From a bacterium (GTDB taxonomy: Bacteria > CAIWAD01): a DNA stretch of 62,166 bases. Location of the stretch: the NCBI GenBank assembly GCA_030685015.1, contig JAUXWS010000099.1:1-62166 (forward strand), read 5' to 3'. The notes beneath the pieces were generated by a model. It did no database searches and was not told the origin of the DNA. It saw only the letters and a program-made list of their open reading frames with translations. Numbering within the stretch: the stretch's first letter is position 1; every line of letters begins with the position of its first letter. Shown piece after piece: positions 52,891 to 62,027 of this stretch. A program made the position numbers and the translations under genes.

Positions 52891-54425
52891 CCTCGTCTCC
52901 GGCGCCCCTGGACGACGGCCATGAGCGTGCCCCAGGTGAGCAGCAATAGACAGAGGCGCGGCAGGAGATCGCCCGCCCAGGTATAAAAGGTCTCGCCAGT
53001 GCGTAGCGGCACTTGCAGGGACAGTGTCCCGGCCACTCCCTTGGGCAGGACCTGGCTGACGCGACCATCCGGCGCCACGGCGCCACTGTAGCCGTTGTTG
53101 CCGGCCCGCACCAGCCAGCGACCCGTCTCCACGGCACGCAGGCGGGCCACGGCCAGGTGCTGGTCCAGCTCCCGGCTGGTGCCGAACCAGGCGTCATTGG
53201 TCTGGTTGGTGAGCAGCTCCGCCCCGCTCTTCACCATGTCCCGCGCCAGGGTGGCGAAGTTCCCCTCGAAACAGATGCTCCAGCCAAAGCGCAGGGTGTC
53301 GCCCGCCGCCAGGGGCAGGCGGCCCGCCGTGCGGCGCTTCCCGGGGGCGAATTCCGCCTGGCCCATGTTGATGCGTCCCAGGGCCGGGATCCAGCGCTGG
53401 CCGGGCACGCGCTCGCCGAAGGGGACGAGCTGCACCTTGTGGTAGGCCTCCCCGAGGCCGGCGGCCGTGACCAGGAAGCTGCCGTTGTAGGGTCTCTCTT
53501 CCCCCATGCCGTCCACTTCCTCGTCGCTGGCGCCGGCCAGCAGCGCCGTGCCGTGCTGCCGGCAGAAGTCCGCCAGTTGGGCGACCAGGCGCGGCCGGTG
53601 GCGCAGGCGGGTGGGAATGGCCGTCTCGGGCCAGATGACGAGGTCCGGGCGGGCGCCGGCGGCCAGGCCTTCGCGGGTCAGCTCCACGTGGCGCTCCACC
53701 GTGGCCGTCCACGGATTGCTCCATTTGGCCACGGGATCGATGTCCGCCTGCACCAGCAGCACCTCCACCACCCGCCCTGTGTCCCGCGTGTCGCCGCGAC
53801 CCAGCCAGCCCAGGAGCGGGATGGCCAGCAGCCAGAGGGCCGCCCCGATCCAGAGCGGCCTCCGCCGCCCGATGGGCCGCCATAGGCGCAGCAGGAGAAC
53901 GGCGCCCAGCAGCAGGGCAAGGGTCATGGCATGCATCCCGCCCAGGGCGGCGAGGGGCCGCAGGAGGGGGTTGTCCACCTGGGTGGCTCCCAGCAGGGCC
54001 CAGGGAAAGCCCATCTCGGTGCCTTCCACCAGCCAGTCCAGGCTGACCACGAGAGGTGGAAGCAGCCACAGGGCGACGGGACCAAGGCGGCGGCGCAGCC
54101 AGGCATGCCCGGCGCCGGCCAGACCCCAGAGAAAGGCCAGCCACGTCACGGCGCCGGCGGCGCTGAGGGCCGCCAGCAGCGGTGGTGGATCGCTGTTCAG
54201 CCCGATCCACGAGACGACGACGAGATGATAGGCGAGGCCGGCGAGAAAGGCGGCGCCGAAGGCCCGGCCCCGATCCAGCTCCCGTAGAAGCAGGGCCAGC
54301 GCGGGAAAGGCAAGGGGCCAGAGGGGGGAGGGCGGAAAGGAGAAGCCCGCCAGCAGGCCGGCCAGGAGGGGAACCCCGGCGCGCCGGAGGAAAGGTCCGC
54401 CCTTCGGGACGTGGTCGCCGCTCAT
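52887..54425 (-). CDS. lnt: Apolipoprotein N-acyltransferase
   Basis: A 512-aa inner-membrane enzyme that adds the third acyl chain to lipoproteins. About six N-terminal helices precede a nitrilase-type domain with the catalytic triad Glu (VIWPETAIPTRLR), Lys (EAYHKVQLVPFGERVP) and Cys (ICFEGNFATLARDM), followed by NDAWFGTSRELDQH. A C-terminal helix closes the protein. Length matches the E. coli enzyme (512). It overlaps ruvX and the barrel gene by 4 bp. Several lipoproteins in the window are expected substrates. Confidence 0.95.
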   Translation of the reverse strand: MSGDHVPKGGPFLRRAGVPLLAGLLAGFSFPPSPLWPLAFPALALLLRELDRGRAFGAAFLAGLAYHLVVVSWIGLNSDPPPLLAALSAAGAVTWLAFLWGLAGAGHAWLRRRLGPVALWLLPPLVVSLDWLVEGTEMGFPWALLGATQVDNPLLRPLAALGGMHAMTLALLLGAVLLLRLWRPIGRRRPLWIGAALWLLAIPLLGWLGRGDTRDTGRVVEVLLVQADIDPVAKWSNPWTATVERHVELTREGLAAGARPDLVIWPETAIPTRLRHRPRLVAQLADFCRQHGTALLAGASDEEVDGMGEERPYNGSFLVTAAGLGEAYHKVQLVPFGERVPGQRWIPALGRINMGQAEFAPGKRRTAGRLPLAAGDTLRFGWSICFEGNFATLARDMVKSGAELLTNQTNDAWFGTSRELDQHLAVARLRAVETGRWLVRAGNNGYSGAVAPDGRVSQVLPKGVAGTLSLQVPLRTGETFYTWAGDLLPRLCLLLLTWGTLMAVVQGRRRRG

Positions 54426-54892
54426 GGACGATCCCCTCCGCCGTCCTCCGCCGCTTGTCCGGCGTGATGATCCAGGTAATCCTGCAGCAACACCGCCGCG
54501 GCGCCGCGGTCCCGCTCCCCCTCCCGTCGCCGGCGCCGGACTTGGACGGGGGTGGCGGCGCCCCGCCGCCCGGAGGCCTGGCGCATCAGCTCATCCGCCC
54601 GCAGACTGCTGCCGCCTTCGTCCCACAGCACCACTTCGAGCCCCAGGCCGCGCAGCACCTCGGCGAAATGCAGGATGGCCCCATCCAGGGTGCCGGGCTC
54701 GCCGCGGCTGCGCAGCGGCCTCCCCAGCACCACGCGCCGCACCCCATGCTCGGCGGCCAGGACCCGCAGGCGCTCCACCAGGCCGGCACGGGCGTCCAGC
54801 GTGAGCAGGGGCCGCGCCAGCTGCCCGGATTCGTCGCTGAGGGCGACCCCCACCCGCACCGTGCCGTAGTCCAGGCCCAGCACCCGGCTCAT
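54422..54892 (-). CDS. ruvX: YqgF/RuvX-family putative Holliday junction resolvase
   Basis: A 156-aa RNase H-fold protein. The first strand is VLGLDYGTVRVGVALSDESG with the metal-binding Asp; LGRPLRSRGEPG and the acidic end of ELMRQASGRRG match the family. The usual DERLT is here VVLWDEGGSS, so the Arg-Leu pair is changed. Members of the family take part in 16S rRNA 5' processing or junction resolution. The start at 54892 overlaps the preceding gene (ATGA). Confidence 0.85.
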   Translation of the reverse strand: MSRVLGLDYGTVRVGVALSDESGQLARPLLTLDARAGLVERLRVLAAEHGVRRVVLGRPLRSRGEPGTLDGAILHFAEVLRGLGLEVVLWDEGGSSLRADELMRQASGRRGAATPVQVRRRRREGERDRGAAAVLLQDYLDHHAGQAAEDGGGDRP

Positions 54893-55503
54893 GGGCCGTC
54901 CTCCGGACTGTCCCAGAGGCTGTCGCCCGGGCTGTCCGCCTCCGGCAGGAATCGCAAGCGTTCCATCCAACCCTCGTAGGCGGCCAGTGCCGCCTGGTCC
55001 TCCGGCGCCTGCTGCCAGGAGAAGCCGTAGCACCAGGACCCCACGAGATAGGCGCGGACATCGAAGAGCAGAACCAGGGTGGAATCGAAATCGGGGAATG
55101 GCCGCACCACCTGGCGCAGCCCCAGCCCGGTGGCGTTGACCGCCGTCACGGGGAAGGGGTCGCCGCGGTCCAGCAGTTCGACCTGTTCGCCCAGGTCGAT
55201 CTCCTCCTCGAGGAACTCCTCCAGGGAAAGGCCCAGGGCCCGCCGCCGCACCACCAGCCGGGGGTCGTCGGGCTCGTCGCTGCGCAGGAAGTAGAGGGTG
55301 CCCTCTCCATTGGGACGCAGCCCCCCCGAGAGGATGAACTCCGGCCCCAGGGGCAGGTGAAAGCCCATGGGCCAGTCATTGCTTCGCTCTTCTTTGCGTG
55401 TGCAGCCGCCCGTCAGCAAGGCCGCCAGGAGCAGGCCCGCCGCGGACAGGACAGCGATCCGGAAGCGGAGCTTGATGGAAGGATCCGGCACGGGACACCT
55501 CAT
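54889..55503 (-). CDS. Hypothetical lipoprotein
   Basis: A 204-aa lipoprotein with lipobox LLTGGC after a 33-residue signal. The mature part is beta/alpha mixed with FHLPLGPEFILSGGLRPNGE, DDPRLVVRRRALGLSLEEFL and EEIDLGEQVELLDRGDPFPV. No family was recognised. It overlaps ruvX by 4 bp and stands first in the minus-strand run; the strong terminator just upstream separates it from the AT-rich island. Confidence 0.6.
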   Translation of the reverse strand: MRCPVPDPSIKLRFRIAVLSAAGLLLAALLTGGCTRKEERSNDWPMGFHLPLGPEFILSGGLRPNGEGTLYFLRSDEPDDPRLVVRRRALGLSLEEFLEEEIDLGEQVELLDRGDPFPVTAVNATGLGLRQVVRPFPDFDSTLVLLFDVRAYLVGSWCYGFSWQQAPEDQAALAAYEGWMERLRFLPEADSPGDSLWDSPEDGP

Positions 55504-55508
55504 GAAAA

Positions 55509-55535
55509 GGCCGGCATCCCGGATGCCGGCCCTGG
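55509..55535 (-). terminator. Terminator closing the AT-rich gene pair
   Basis: On the minus strand GGCCGGCATC and GATGCCGGCC form a perfect 10-bp stem with loop CGG, followed by TTTTCATG. It lies about 65 bp after the stop of the gene at 55598. Confidence 0.8.
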
Positions 55536-55597
55536 AAATCGGCTCATGCCCGGCTGCTAGAACAGCGTGCGAAAGTAGCGAACCATGTGAATCACAT

Positions 55598-56629
55598 CTA
55601 TTGCCTTAAACCAGATTCTTGTACCATATATACGACAATTATAATTCTTTCTCCGACTCTACAAGGCTTAATATTATAACTAGAATCGCCTGCATAACCA
55701 TAATAATCGCCAGGGCTGATGCCTCCAGATGCATCTAAATCAATCCATGCCTCACAATAATAGTCTACTCCACTATTAAGACCAGACAAATCGAAACGTG
55801 TTGATTGAAACTCTTCTCTGCACATTGAAGAAGAAATTATTGTTCCATCTATTCCCGACATATACGGCTTAGCGCGAACCACCGCGCCACTAAGATCTAT
55901 GTTTTCATCAGAAACAACAACTCCTTCAATAGATTTGATCGCAAAGGTTTTTGAAACTGCAATGTTACACTCGCTTGCTATATCAAAGTTATTGGCAACC
56001 AAAGAGATAAATCCTGTAGTTGCGTTAGAAGGGCAAGCGAATCTATAAATACCGCCTGAAATGTTTTCATAGACCAGATTTGTAACGATATCAATATCGA
56101 ATCTTGGATCGAAATCGCCATTTGTCGCAGATACCGCGAGAGACCAGACATTTAAATAAAACTCACCATTTACGGCATATGATTCATCCAAGCCATCCAA
56201 TGGATTTGAAACTACGCTCATAGTAAGATCGAAGTCGACCGACTCCACCTCTATCGTTACACTGAACTCCCTAATCATTCCTCCATCATTGAGACGACAA
56301 GGAATTGAGTAGGTTCCAGGAACGAGACATGTAACATCAATGTGATTTGAGTTACGTACGGATACAGCGCCAACAAGTGCGCTCGGTAGGTTATAGGTGC
56401 TAAGTTGCAGATTCGTCTGTCGGTCATCATTATATGAGATGAAGACAGATCCGTTCTGTCCAACACTGAATTTGGCTGGCGCTTTCGTGATCGCATTTAC
56501 TTCTGCAAGGCGGTTCGAATGCAATTCAGGACCTAAAATAGGGCCAAAAATGCTATCGTCCTTCTCACATGATAGCAACACTACCGTGCCTGCGAGAGCA
56601 GTCATCAAATGCAAGACCTTCGTCTTCAT
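55598..56629 (-). CDS. Hypothetical lipoprotein of an AT-rich island
   Basis: A 343-aa lipoprotein: lipobox VVLLSC at residues 16-21, then CEKDDSIFGPIL, a start typical of Bacteroidota lipoproteins. The rest is beta-rich with Ig-like stretches (VRNSNHIDVTCLVPGTYSIP, IEGVVVSDENIDLSGAVVRA). The codons are strikingly AT-rich compared with neighbours (many ATA, AGA and TTA), pointing to recent acquisition. ATG 56629 follows AGGAGCCACTC. It forms a unit with the barrel gene 9 bp upstream. Function is unknown. Confidence 0.65.
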   Translation of the reverse strand: MKTKVLHLMTALAGTVVLLSCEKDDSIFGPILGPELHSNRLAEVNAITKAPAKFSVGQNGSVFISYNDDRQTNLQLSTYNLPSALVGAVSVRNSNHIDVTCLVPGTYSIPCRLNDGGMIREFSVTIEVESVDFDLTMSVVSNPLDGLDESYAVNGEFYLNVWSLAVSATNGDFDPRFDIDIVTNLVYENISGGIYRFACPSNATTGFISLVANNFDIASECNIAVSKTFAIKSIEGVVVSDENIDLSGAVVRAKPYMSGIDGTIISSSMCREEFQSTRFDLSGLNSGVDYYCEAWIDLDASGGISPGDYYGYAGDSSYNIKPCRVGERIIIVVYMVQESGLRQ

Positions 56630-56638
56630 GAGTGGCTC

Positions 56639-57430
56639 CTAAAGCAAAGAATTAAACTCTTTAACAATGCCTATGCTGAAGGCAATGCTGTTTGTTATGG
56701 GGCCCTCGTGGACAATCTTAGCGCCGCTCCCTTTGACACCCATAATTCTACCCAATCCCACATCAATGCGTGGAGTAATCGCCACAGTTTCTCCAATATC
56801 AAATAGATAGCCCAAGCCAAAGTTGAAGCTAACACCACTTCTAACTTTTTCAAAAGACTGCGGTTCGTCAAATTGCTTGTTAGGCGTTACAATTATTCCA
56901 TCCCTACTTACTCGATAAACATCTCGAACCGAAGATGTATAATCATAAACGATTGTAGACACGCTTGCGCCCAAGTCAACGTACAAATTCTCGTGACGCA
57001 TGAAGTCGTACGGAAAGATCCAAGACGATAATCTGAAAACTAATCCAACATCATGCTGACGAGTATATCCAGTATGTTTGACTTGTCTGGTCCATCCTAG
57101 TTGATCGGGATCTAAATCATTGACATCTAAAATCTCTCCATCGTCTTCTGCCGTACTTTGATAAACATATTTAATGAACACATCAAAGTTCTTCTCTCTC
57201 CCGCTAAACCTATGACCAAACAACAAGTTGGCGTTGATTGAATTTGAGAAATCACCTAAAAATGGAAAAACACCACTATTATAACCAAAGTGATCGAAGT
57301 TATTGTCTTTGAATATCTCGCTGTTAAAGCGATGCGCTCCGCCAATGCCAATCTCAAAGATATCCATGGGCTTCTCCACAGCAAAAGCACTAGTCGTGCA
57401 GAGCGCCACTGCGATCCACCGCTTAAGCAT
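56639..57430 (-). CDS. Hypothetical outer-membrane beta-barrel of the AT-rich island
   Basis: A 263-aa exported protein; ATG 57430 follows GGAGGGTCT. After a signal peptide ending SAFAV come barrel strands: IFEIGIGGAHRFNSEIF, INANLLFGHRFSGREKNF, HDVGLVFRLSSWIFPY, VSFNFGLGYLFDIGETVAIT, ending SIAFSIGIVKEFNSLL. It resembles small OmpA/OmpW-like or PorT-like barrels without a family match. It shares the low G+C of its partner lipoprotein gene; together they look like a surface pair of foreign origin. Confidence 0.65.
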   Translation of the reverse strand: MLKRWIAVALCTTSAFAVEKPMDIFEIGIGGAHRFNSEIFKDNNFDHFGYNSGVFPFLGDFSNSINANLLFGHRFSGREKNFDVFIKYVYQSTAEDDGEILDVNDLDPDQLGWTRQVKHTGYTRQHDVGLVFRLSSWIFPYDFMRHENLYVDLGASVSTIVYDYTSSVRDVYRVSRDGIIVTPNKQFDEPQSFEKVRSGVSFNFGLGYLFDIGETVAITPRIDVGLGRIMGVKGSGAKIVHEGPITNSIAFSIGIVKEFNSLL

Positions 57431-57712
57431 AGACCCTCCGTATTGGAACAACGCTTCCGTAGGTCAAGCCCACGGTGACTCAACTCGTCATGAGGCAGTA
57501 GGACCCGCAAAGATCACACCAGTTCAGCCCGATGCGTTGAGTACAAAGTGGCGAGAGAATTGGGCAAATGCAATGCACTCTTTATTCCATTTTCCTTACC
57601 GATATTGTCATTCGCAAAGCACGCGAATCATAAATACGAATACTTATTGAGTTGTTCTGTGCGCCACACAAGGTGTAAGAGTCTCCTCCGCTTTGGGTTG
57701 TTCTCCAAACAT

Positions 57713-58333
57713 TCACTCAGCGACCAAGCTGCTGAGCCGTTCAAGCTCCAGGAGAAGGGCCGCTTCGAAGGAGGGGGCGCCGGCCCAGGACAGCGTGTCG
57801 CCACGGGCAAGGGCCATGGCGTCGTCCACGGTCCGGCAGCGGGCCAGGCAGCTGTCAAAGCGCTGCGAGTAGAAGAAAACCTGGGCGAGGAGGATCTGCG
57901 CATCGCGCCAGTCCACCGTCGTCTCGCGGCTGAAGCGCCAGGTGGGATCGGCCTGCAGGGCGCCGCGGCCCCGACTGATGATGGTCTCGACGGCGCCGCC
58001 CGCGTCGCGCAGGGCGAAAAGCTCGCCCATGCGGGAGTCGATCCAGCCGGCGTCGCCGATCAGGCTGCTCTGGAAGGCCTGGCGGGCCCCAGCCGGATCC
58101 AGCAGGCGCAAACGGCTCCAGCCCAGCCCGCCATAACTCTCGGGCAGCGCCACATCCTCCAGGGCCAGGTCCTGGAAGAGCTGGGCGGCCTGCTCGAACT
58201 GGCGCAGACGGTAGAGGCGCCAGGCGTTGGCCAGGCTGTCATGCCCGTCCCCATCCTCCCCTCCGGTGATGCCGCAGGAAAGGACCGCCACCGCCGGCAA
58301 CACCGGCAGAAGCCACCTCAGCCCAGCTTTCAT
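57713..58333 (-). CDS. TPR-like lipoprotein
   Basis: A 206-aa lipoprotein starting at ATG 58333. The lipobox is VAVLSC (about residue 20). The mature protein shows TPR-like helix pairs: LANAWRLYRLRQFEQAAQLF, LGWSRLRLLDPAGARQAFQ, DAQILLAQVFFYSQRFDSCL. No specific family was recognised. It lies 46 bp after the large sorting-tail gene and may be co-transcribed. Normal high G+C resumes here, marking the edge of the AT-rich island. Confidence 0.65.
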   Translation of the reverse strand: MKAGLRWLLPVLPAVAVLSCGITGGEDGDGHDSLANAWRLYRLRQFEQAAQLFQDLALEDVALPESYGGLGWSRLRLLDPAGARQAFQSSLIGDAGWIDSRMGELFALRDAGGAVETIISRGRGALQADPTWRFSRETTVDWRDAQILLAQVFFYSQRFDSCLARCRTVDDAMALARGDTLSWAGAPSFEAALLLELERLSSLVAE

Positions 58334-58379
58334 GCCGACCATCCTGTCTTCAACTGCCTCCGCCCCGGCGTCTTCGTCA

Positions 58380-61300
58380 TCATCGTACCAGCATCAGCTT
58401 CTGCACGGCCTGGCGCTCCCCTTGCCGCAGTCGGGCGAAGTAGACGCCGCTGGCCGCGGGCAGGCCGTCCCCGTCCAGGCCATCCCAGCGCACGGAGTGG
58501 GCGCCCGCCTCAAGGGAAGCGCTCCACAGGGTGCGCACCCGCCGCCCGGCCAGGTCCACGATCTCCAGACGCGCCGGGCCGCTGCGGTCCGTCTCCAGCC
58601 GCAGCAGGGTGGCCGGATTGAAGGGATTGGGCACGGCCGGCGCCAGGCTGAGGCCCGCCGGACGCAGGGCCACCCCGTCGCCCGCCGGACGCAGGCGATC
58701 CCCCGGCTGGACCTCGGCGGCCCGACCCTCGGCCGGCAGCGCTTCCCACCCCGCCGACCCCAGCCGTTCCAGCCCATCCGCCGCCGTCGCCCGTGCCCGT
58801 CCTTCCAAGGGGCCAATCAGAGTCCAGCGCCGCTCCGCCGTCCCGCTCTCCTCGCGGATCGCCCAGCCGCCGTTGCTCAGGCCGGAACACCAGTGGAGGG
58901 CCATTCGGCCGTCCGGGGAAGGCAGCTGATCGCCGGGGCCGCCCAGCACGCCGCCGCCCAGCACCAGCGAGTCCACCCCCAGGTTGCCCGCCACCTGGGG
59001 GAAGCCGGGCAGATCGCGCCCCTCGATGCGCCATGTCTCCACCCCCTGGGGCATGGGCAGGTCGGCGCGGAAGAGGCGGACGATAGGATTGGCCACCACC
59101 AGCTCCGCCAGGGCCAGGCTATGGCCGTCGCCCACGCGCCGGGCGGTCACGCTGCGCAAGGCCTCGTTGCTCATCACCACCAGGTCGAGCTGGCGCGCCT
59201 CGCCCGGATTGGCCAGGACGGCGCTTTCGAGCAAGGGGGGCCGGTTCTCCAACATGGTCAGGGTGATCCACTCCAGATCGGTGTTCTGGGCCATGTCCTG
59301 GGCCAGGGCCCCGATCCGCACTGTGCCGGTGGTGAGGGAGTCCGTGTGGATGAGGGCGCGGTCGAGCTGGGGCAACCAGACGGTGCGCACGGGGGAGTCG
59401 GGCGGATCGATGAAGGTCCAGACGATGCGGTCGCCCGGATCCGGATCATAGACCCAGTTGGTCAGGTTGCGCAGGGTGTCGGTCTGGCCAGCGATGACGA
59501 AGCGGGGGGCGAAGGCGCTGACAATGGGCGGGTTGCCTTCCGTCACATGGACGACCAGTCCGCCCGAGGCCGAGCGCTGGTCGGGATCGGTCACGGTGAG
59601 GGCGAGGGTCTCCGTGCCGGAGTTGAAACCGCTCGTGAGGAAGACCTTGCGGTCGGAGGGGCGGATGGTGCCCTGCACCAGGTTGCCCGGCGCCAGGGTC
59701 CAGCTCAACTGCGCGGGGGTGTGGTCGTAGTCGTAGACGAAGCGGTCGAGGACGATGGAGGAGTCCACCGCGTCCACCCGCATCCACACCTCGTCCAGTG
59801 GAAAAATGACAGGGCGCCCCGAGGGATCGATCACGGCCAGGCTGCCCGCGTCCTCCCCCCAGTGGCCCTGGGGGTCCGTCGCCCGGTACCAGGACACATC
59901 GATGGCGCCCGGCGTGAGCGGCGCCGTGTACACCACGCGTCGCGTCTCCGGCCGGACAACGGTGTGGAAGAGGCCGGAATTGGTCACCGTCCAGGTCATC
60001 AGTTCGTCCGGCGTGTCCATGTCCCAGACATGCCGGTCCAGGTCCAGGCTGTCGCGCGCTCCCGGCATGAAGATCAGGTCCGGCAGCAGGGCCACCAACG
60101 GATTGCCCCCCTGCAGGGCCACCACCAGGAAGGTGTCCACGTCGGTGTTGCCGTCCGGGTCGCGCGCCAGGGCGCGCAGGCGCTCCACGCCGGCGAAGAC
60201 GCCGGGGGCCGAGAAAGTGGCGATGTGGGTAAGGGGATGGATGGTGACCTGGATGTTGTTGTTGTCGAGGATGCTCAGCTGCAGCTCACTGTCCGGGTTG
60301 TCCTCGTCGGAGACAAAGTCGTTCAGGTTGACCGTGACACTGCCACCCGACGCGACCAGGATCTCGCCCAGCGGCTGCCAGAGCGGGGGATGGCTGGCCA
60401 CCTGCAGGTGGAGGGGGTCCTCGTCCCACAGGCCGCCCAGGTCCGTCACGCGCAGAGAGGCGTCCACGAAGCTCCAGAGGGGAGCCCCGGGCTGGACCTC
60501 CAGGGTGAGGGTGTGCTGGACGGGATGGATGCGCATGGCGATGAGGGTCGTATCCCCCGTCACCTGCCAGTATAGGTCGGCGTAGACGTTGTCGATGTCC
60601 GTGGTGATCGCCTCCAGGTTCACGACCAGCGGTTGGCCGGGATGGACCTGGATGAGCGCCGGCAGATCGAGGACGGGCGGGTCGTTGACGGGCGTGACAT
60701 GGACGATGAGGGGGGAACTGTCCATCATGCCGCCGGGATCGGTGACGCGCACGGTCAGCGTGTCCCAGCCGAACCAGTCGGGCGGGGCGCTGAAGTGGCC
60801 GCGCCGCAGCGCCGGGTCGATCACCAGGCTGACGATGTGGTCCCCCGGCACCACGCTCCAGACGAGGTCGCTCACGGGGTCGTCCAGGTCCGTCACCCAG
60901 TCGTCAAAATCCAGCCAGGTCTCGCCGTCCTCCGGCCAGGTCACAAATGGATTCCCCTGTGCCATCTCGTCGTGGATGACCGGAGGATCCCCGCGGAACA
61001 CGCGCAGGGTGTCCGTGGCGGTCAGGTTGAGGGCGTGGGCGGTGACGGCCAGGTCCACGCTGCGCCCGGGTCCCGTGGCGCAGAATTTCAGCCAGTAGGC
61101 GCCCGCCTGGCGGAGGGAGTCCACCGTGCAGGTGGTGTTGGGACCCAGGGGCGACCAGCTGTACCAGACCGAATCCGCCGGCAGCCCTTCGATCTGCTCC
61201 ATGTAGTCGACCAGGTTGATGCTGTCGCAGGGGGCGGTGGACGTCAGGTAGACATCGGGCAGCGGACCGAAATTCATGCCCACCACATTGAAATGGATCC

Positions 61301-61838
61301 CATACTCCCGGTAGAAGGGATTCTCGATGGCCGACTGGCCTGCCCAGAAAAAGGTGTTGCGGAAGTTGTTGTTGTCGTGGTCGAAGCGCAGGGTGAACTG
61401 GGCCGGCTGCAGGAAGCGCAGGCGGAAGAAGCAGGCCGTGCCGTTTGCCACGTAGGCCGGGCGCGGGTTGCCCGTGCCCGTCTGGTAGCACCAGTCCAGC
61501 TGGTGGTGGGGCAAGGGGTTGTTGGGGAAGCGCAGGTCGTGGTTGTCGGCGAAGAGGACGATGCCCGGGAAAAGGACGTTGTCGCGGAAGAGCCCGGTGG
61601 AGGACTGGTTGTAGGGCACCGGGACGGCGATGCTCTCATTGATCGTCAGAAAGCACTGGAAGCCCGAGATGGCCGTGCCGTTGGTGTTGAGGCGGACACT
61701 GACCTCGAAGGTCTCACCCACGCGCACGGTGACACTGTCCCGGCCGACGGCGTCGGTCAGGGACAGCGTCTCGTACAAGGCGCCAGCCGGACCGGCCGCC
61801 ACCAGCCATGCGACCAAGAAGTTTATCCAACGGTGCAT
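58380..61838 (-). CDS. Large secreted repeat protein with T9SS-like sorting tail
   Basis: An 1152-aa exported protein starting at ATG 61838 (Met9 of the longest frame). After a signal peptide (about 1-21) a cohesin-like domain begins, VTVRVGETFEVSVRLNTNG, AISGFQCFLTINESI. A long series of cadherin/Ig-like repeats follows, each with an SSPLIVHVTPVNDPPV- or LTVTDPDQRSASGGLVVHV-like strand plus DP-rich loops with calcium-binding character. The last ~75 residues are the sorting tail AVPNPFNPATLLRLETDRSG, LEIVDLAGRRVRTLW, ending KLMLVR. It is the largest sorting-tail protein here; an adhesin or matrix role is likely but not shown. Confidence 0.78.
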   Translation of the reverse strand: MHRWINFLVAWLVAAGPAGALYETLSLTDAVGRDSVTVRVGETFEVSVRLNTNGTAISGFQCFLTINESIAVPVPYNQSSTGLFRDNVLFPGIVLFADNHDLRFPNNPLPHHQLDWCYQTGTGNPRPAYVANGTACFFRLRFLQPAQFTLRFDHDNNNFRNTFFWAGQSAIENPFYREYGIHFNVVGMNFGPLPDVYLTSTAPCDSINLVDYMEQIEGLPADSVWYSWSPLGPNTTCTVDSLRQAGAYWLKFCATGPGRSVDLAVTAHALNLTATDTLRVFRGDPPVIHDEMAQGNPFVTWPEDGETWLDFDDWVTDLDDPVSDLVWSVVPGDHIVSLVIDPALRRGHFSAPPDWFGWDTLTVRVTDPGGMMDSSPLIVHVTPVNDPPVLDLPALIQVHPGQPLVVNLEAITTDIDNVYADLYWQVTGDTTLIAMRIHPVQHTLTLEVQPGAPLWSFVDASLRVTDLGGLWDEDPLHLQVASHPPLWQPLGEILVASGGSVTVNLNDFVSDEDNPDSELQLSILDNNNIQVTIHPLTHIATFSAPGVFAGVERLRALARDPDGNTDVDTFLVVALQGGNPLVALLPDLIFMPGARDSLDLDRHVWDMDTPDELMTWTVTNSGLFHTVVRPETRRVVYTAPLTPGAIDVSWYRATDPQGHWGEDAGSLAVIDPSGRPVIFPLDEVWMRVDAVDSSIVLDRFVYDYDHTPAQLSWTLAPGNLVQGTIRPSDRKVFLTSGFNSGTETLALTVTDPDQRSASGGLVVHVTEGNPPIVSAFAPRFVIAGQTDTLRNLTNWVYDPDPGDRIVWTFIDPPDSPVRTVWLPQLDRALIHTDSLTTGTVRIGALAQDMAQNTDLEWITLTMLENRPPLLESAVLANPGEARQLDLVVMSNEALRSVTARRVGDGHSLALAELVVANPIVRLFRADLPMPQGVETWRIEGRDLPGFPQVAGNLGVDSLVLGGGVLGGPGDQLPSPDGRMALHWCSGLSNGGWAIREESGTAERRWTLIGPLEGRARATAADGLERLGSAGWEALPAEGRAAEVQPGDRLRPAGDGVALRPAGLSLAPAVPNPFNPATLLRLETDRSGPARLEIVDLAGRRVRTLWSASLEAGAHSVRWDGLDGDGLPAASGVYFARLRQGERQAVQKLMLVR

Positions 61839-62027
61839 GTGGTCGGACGCGGCAAGCTCCATGCCAAGGCGCCGCTGCGTTCAAGCCACCACACAGAAGC
61901 TTGTTAGTGGTTGATCATCAATGGGCATTCTCGCGCTCAGAGCTCTTCGTCCGTCTAATCTTCGTTGCGCCAGCCCATCACGGCTTCACTCTAGGCAAGC
62001 ATTGCCCAGAGGGATGAACAAAGGGAG

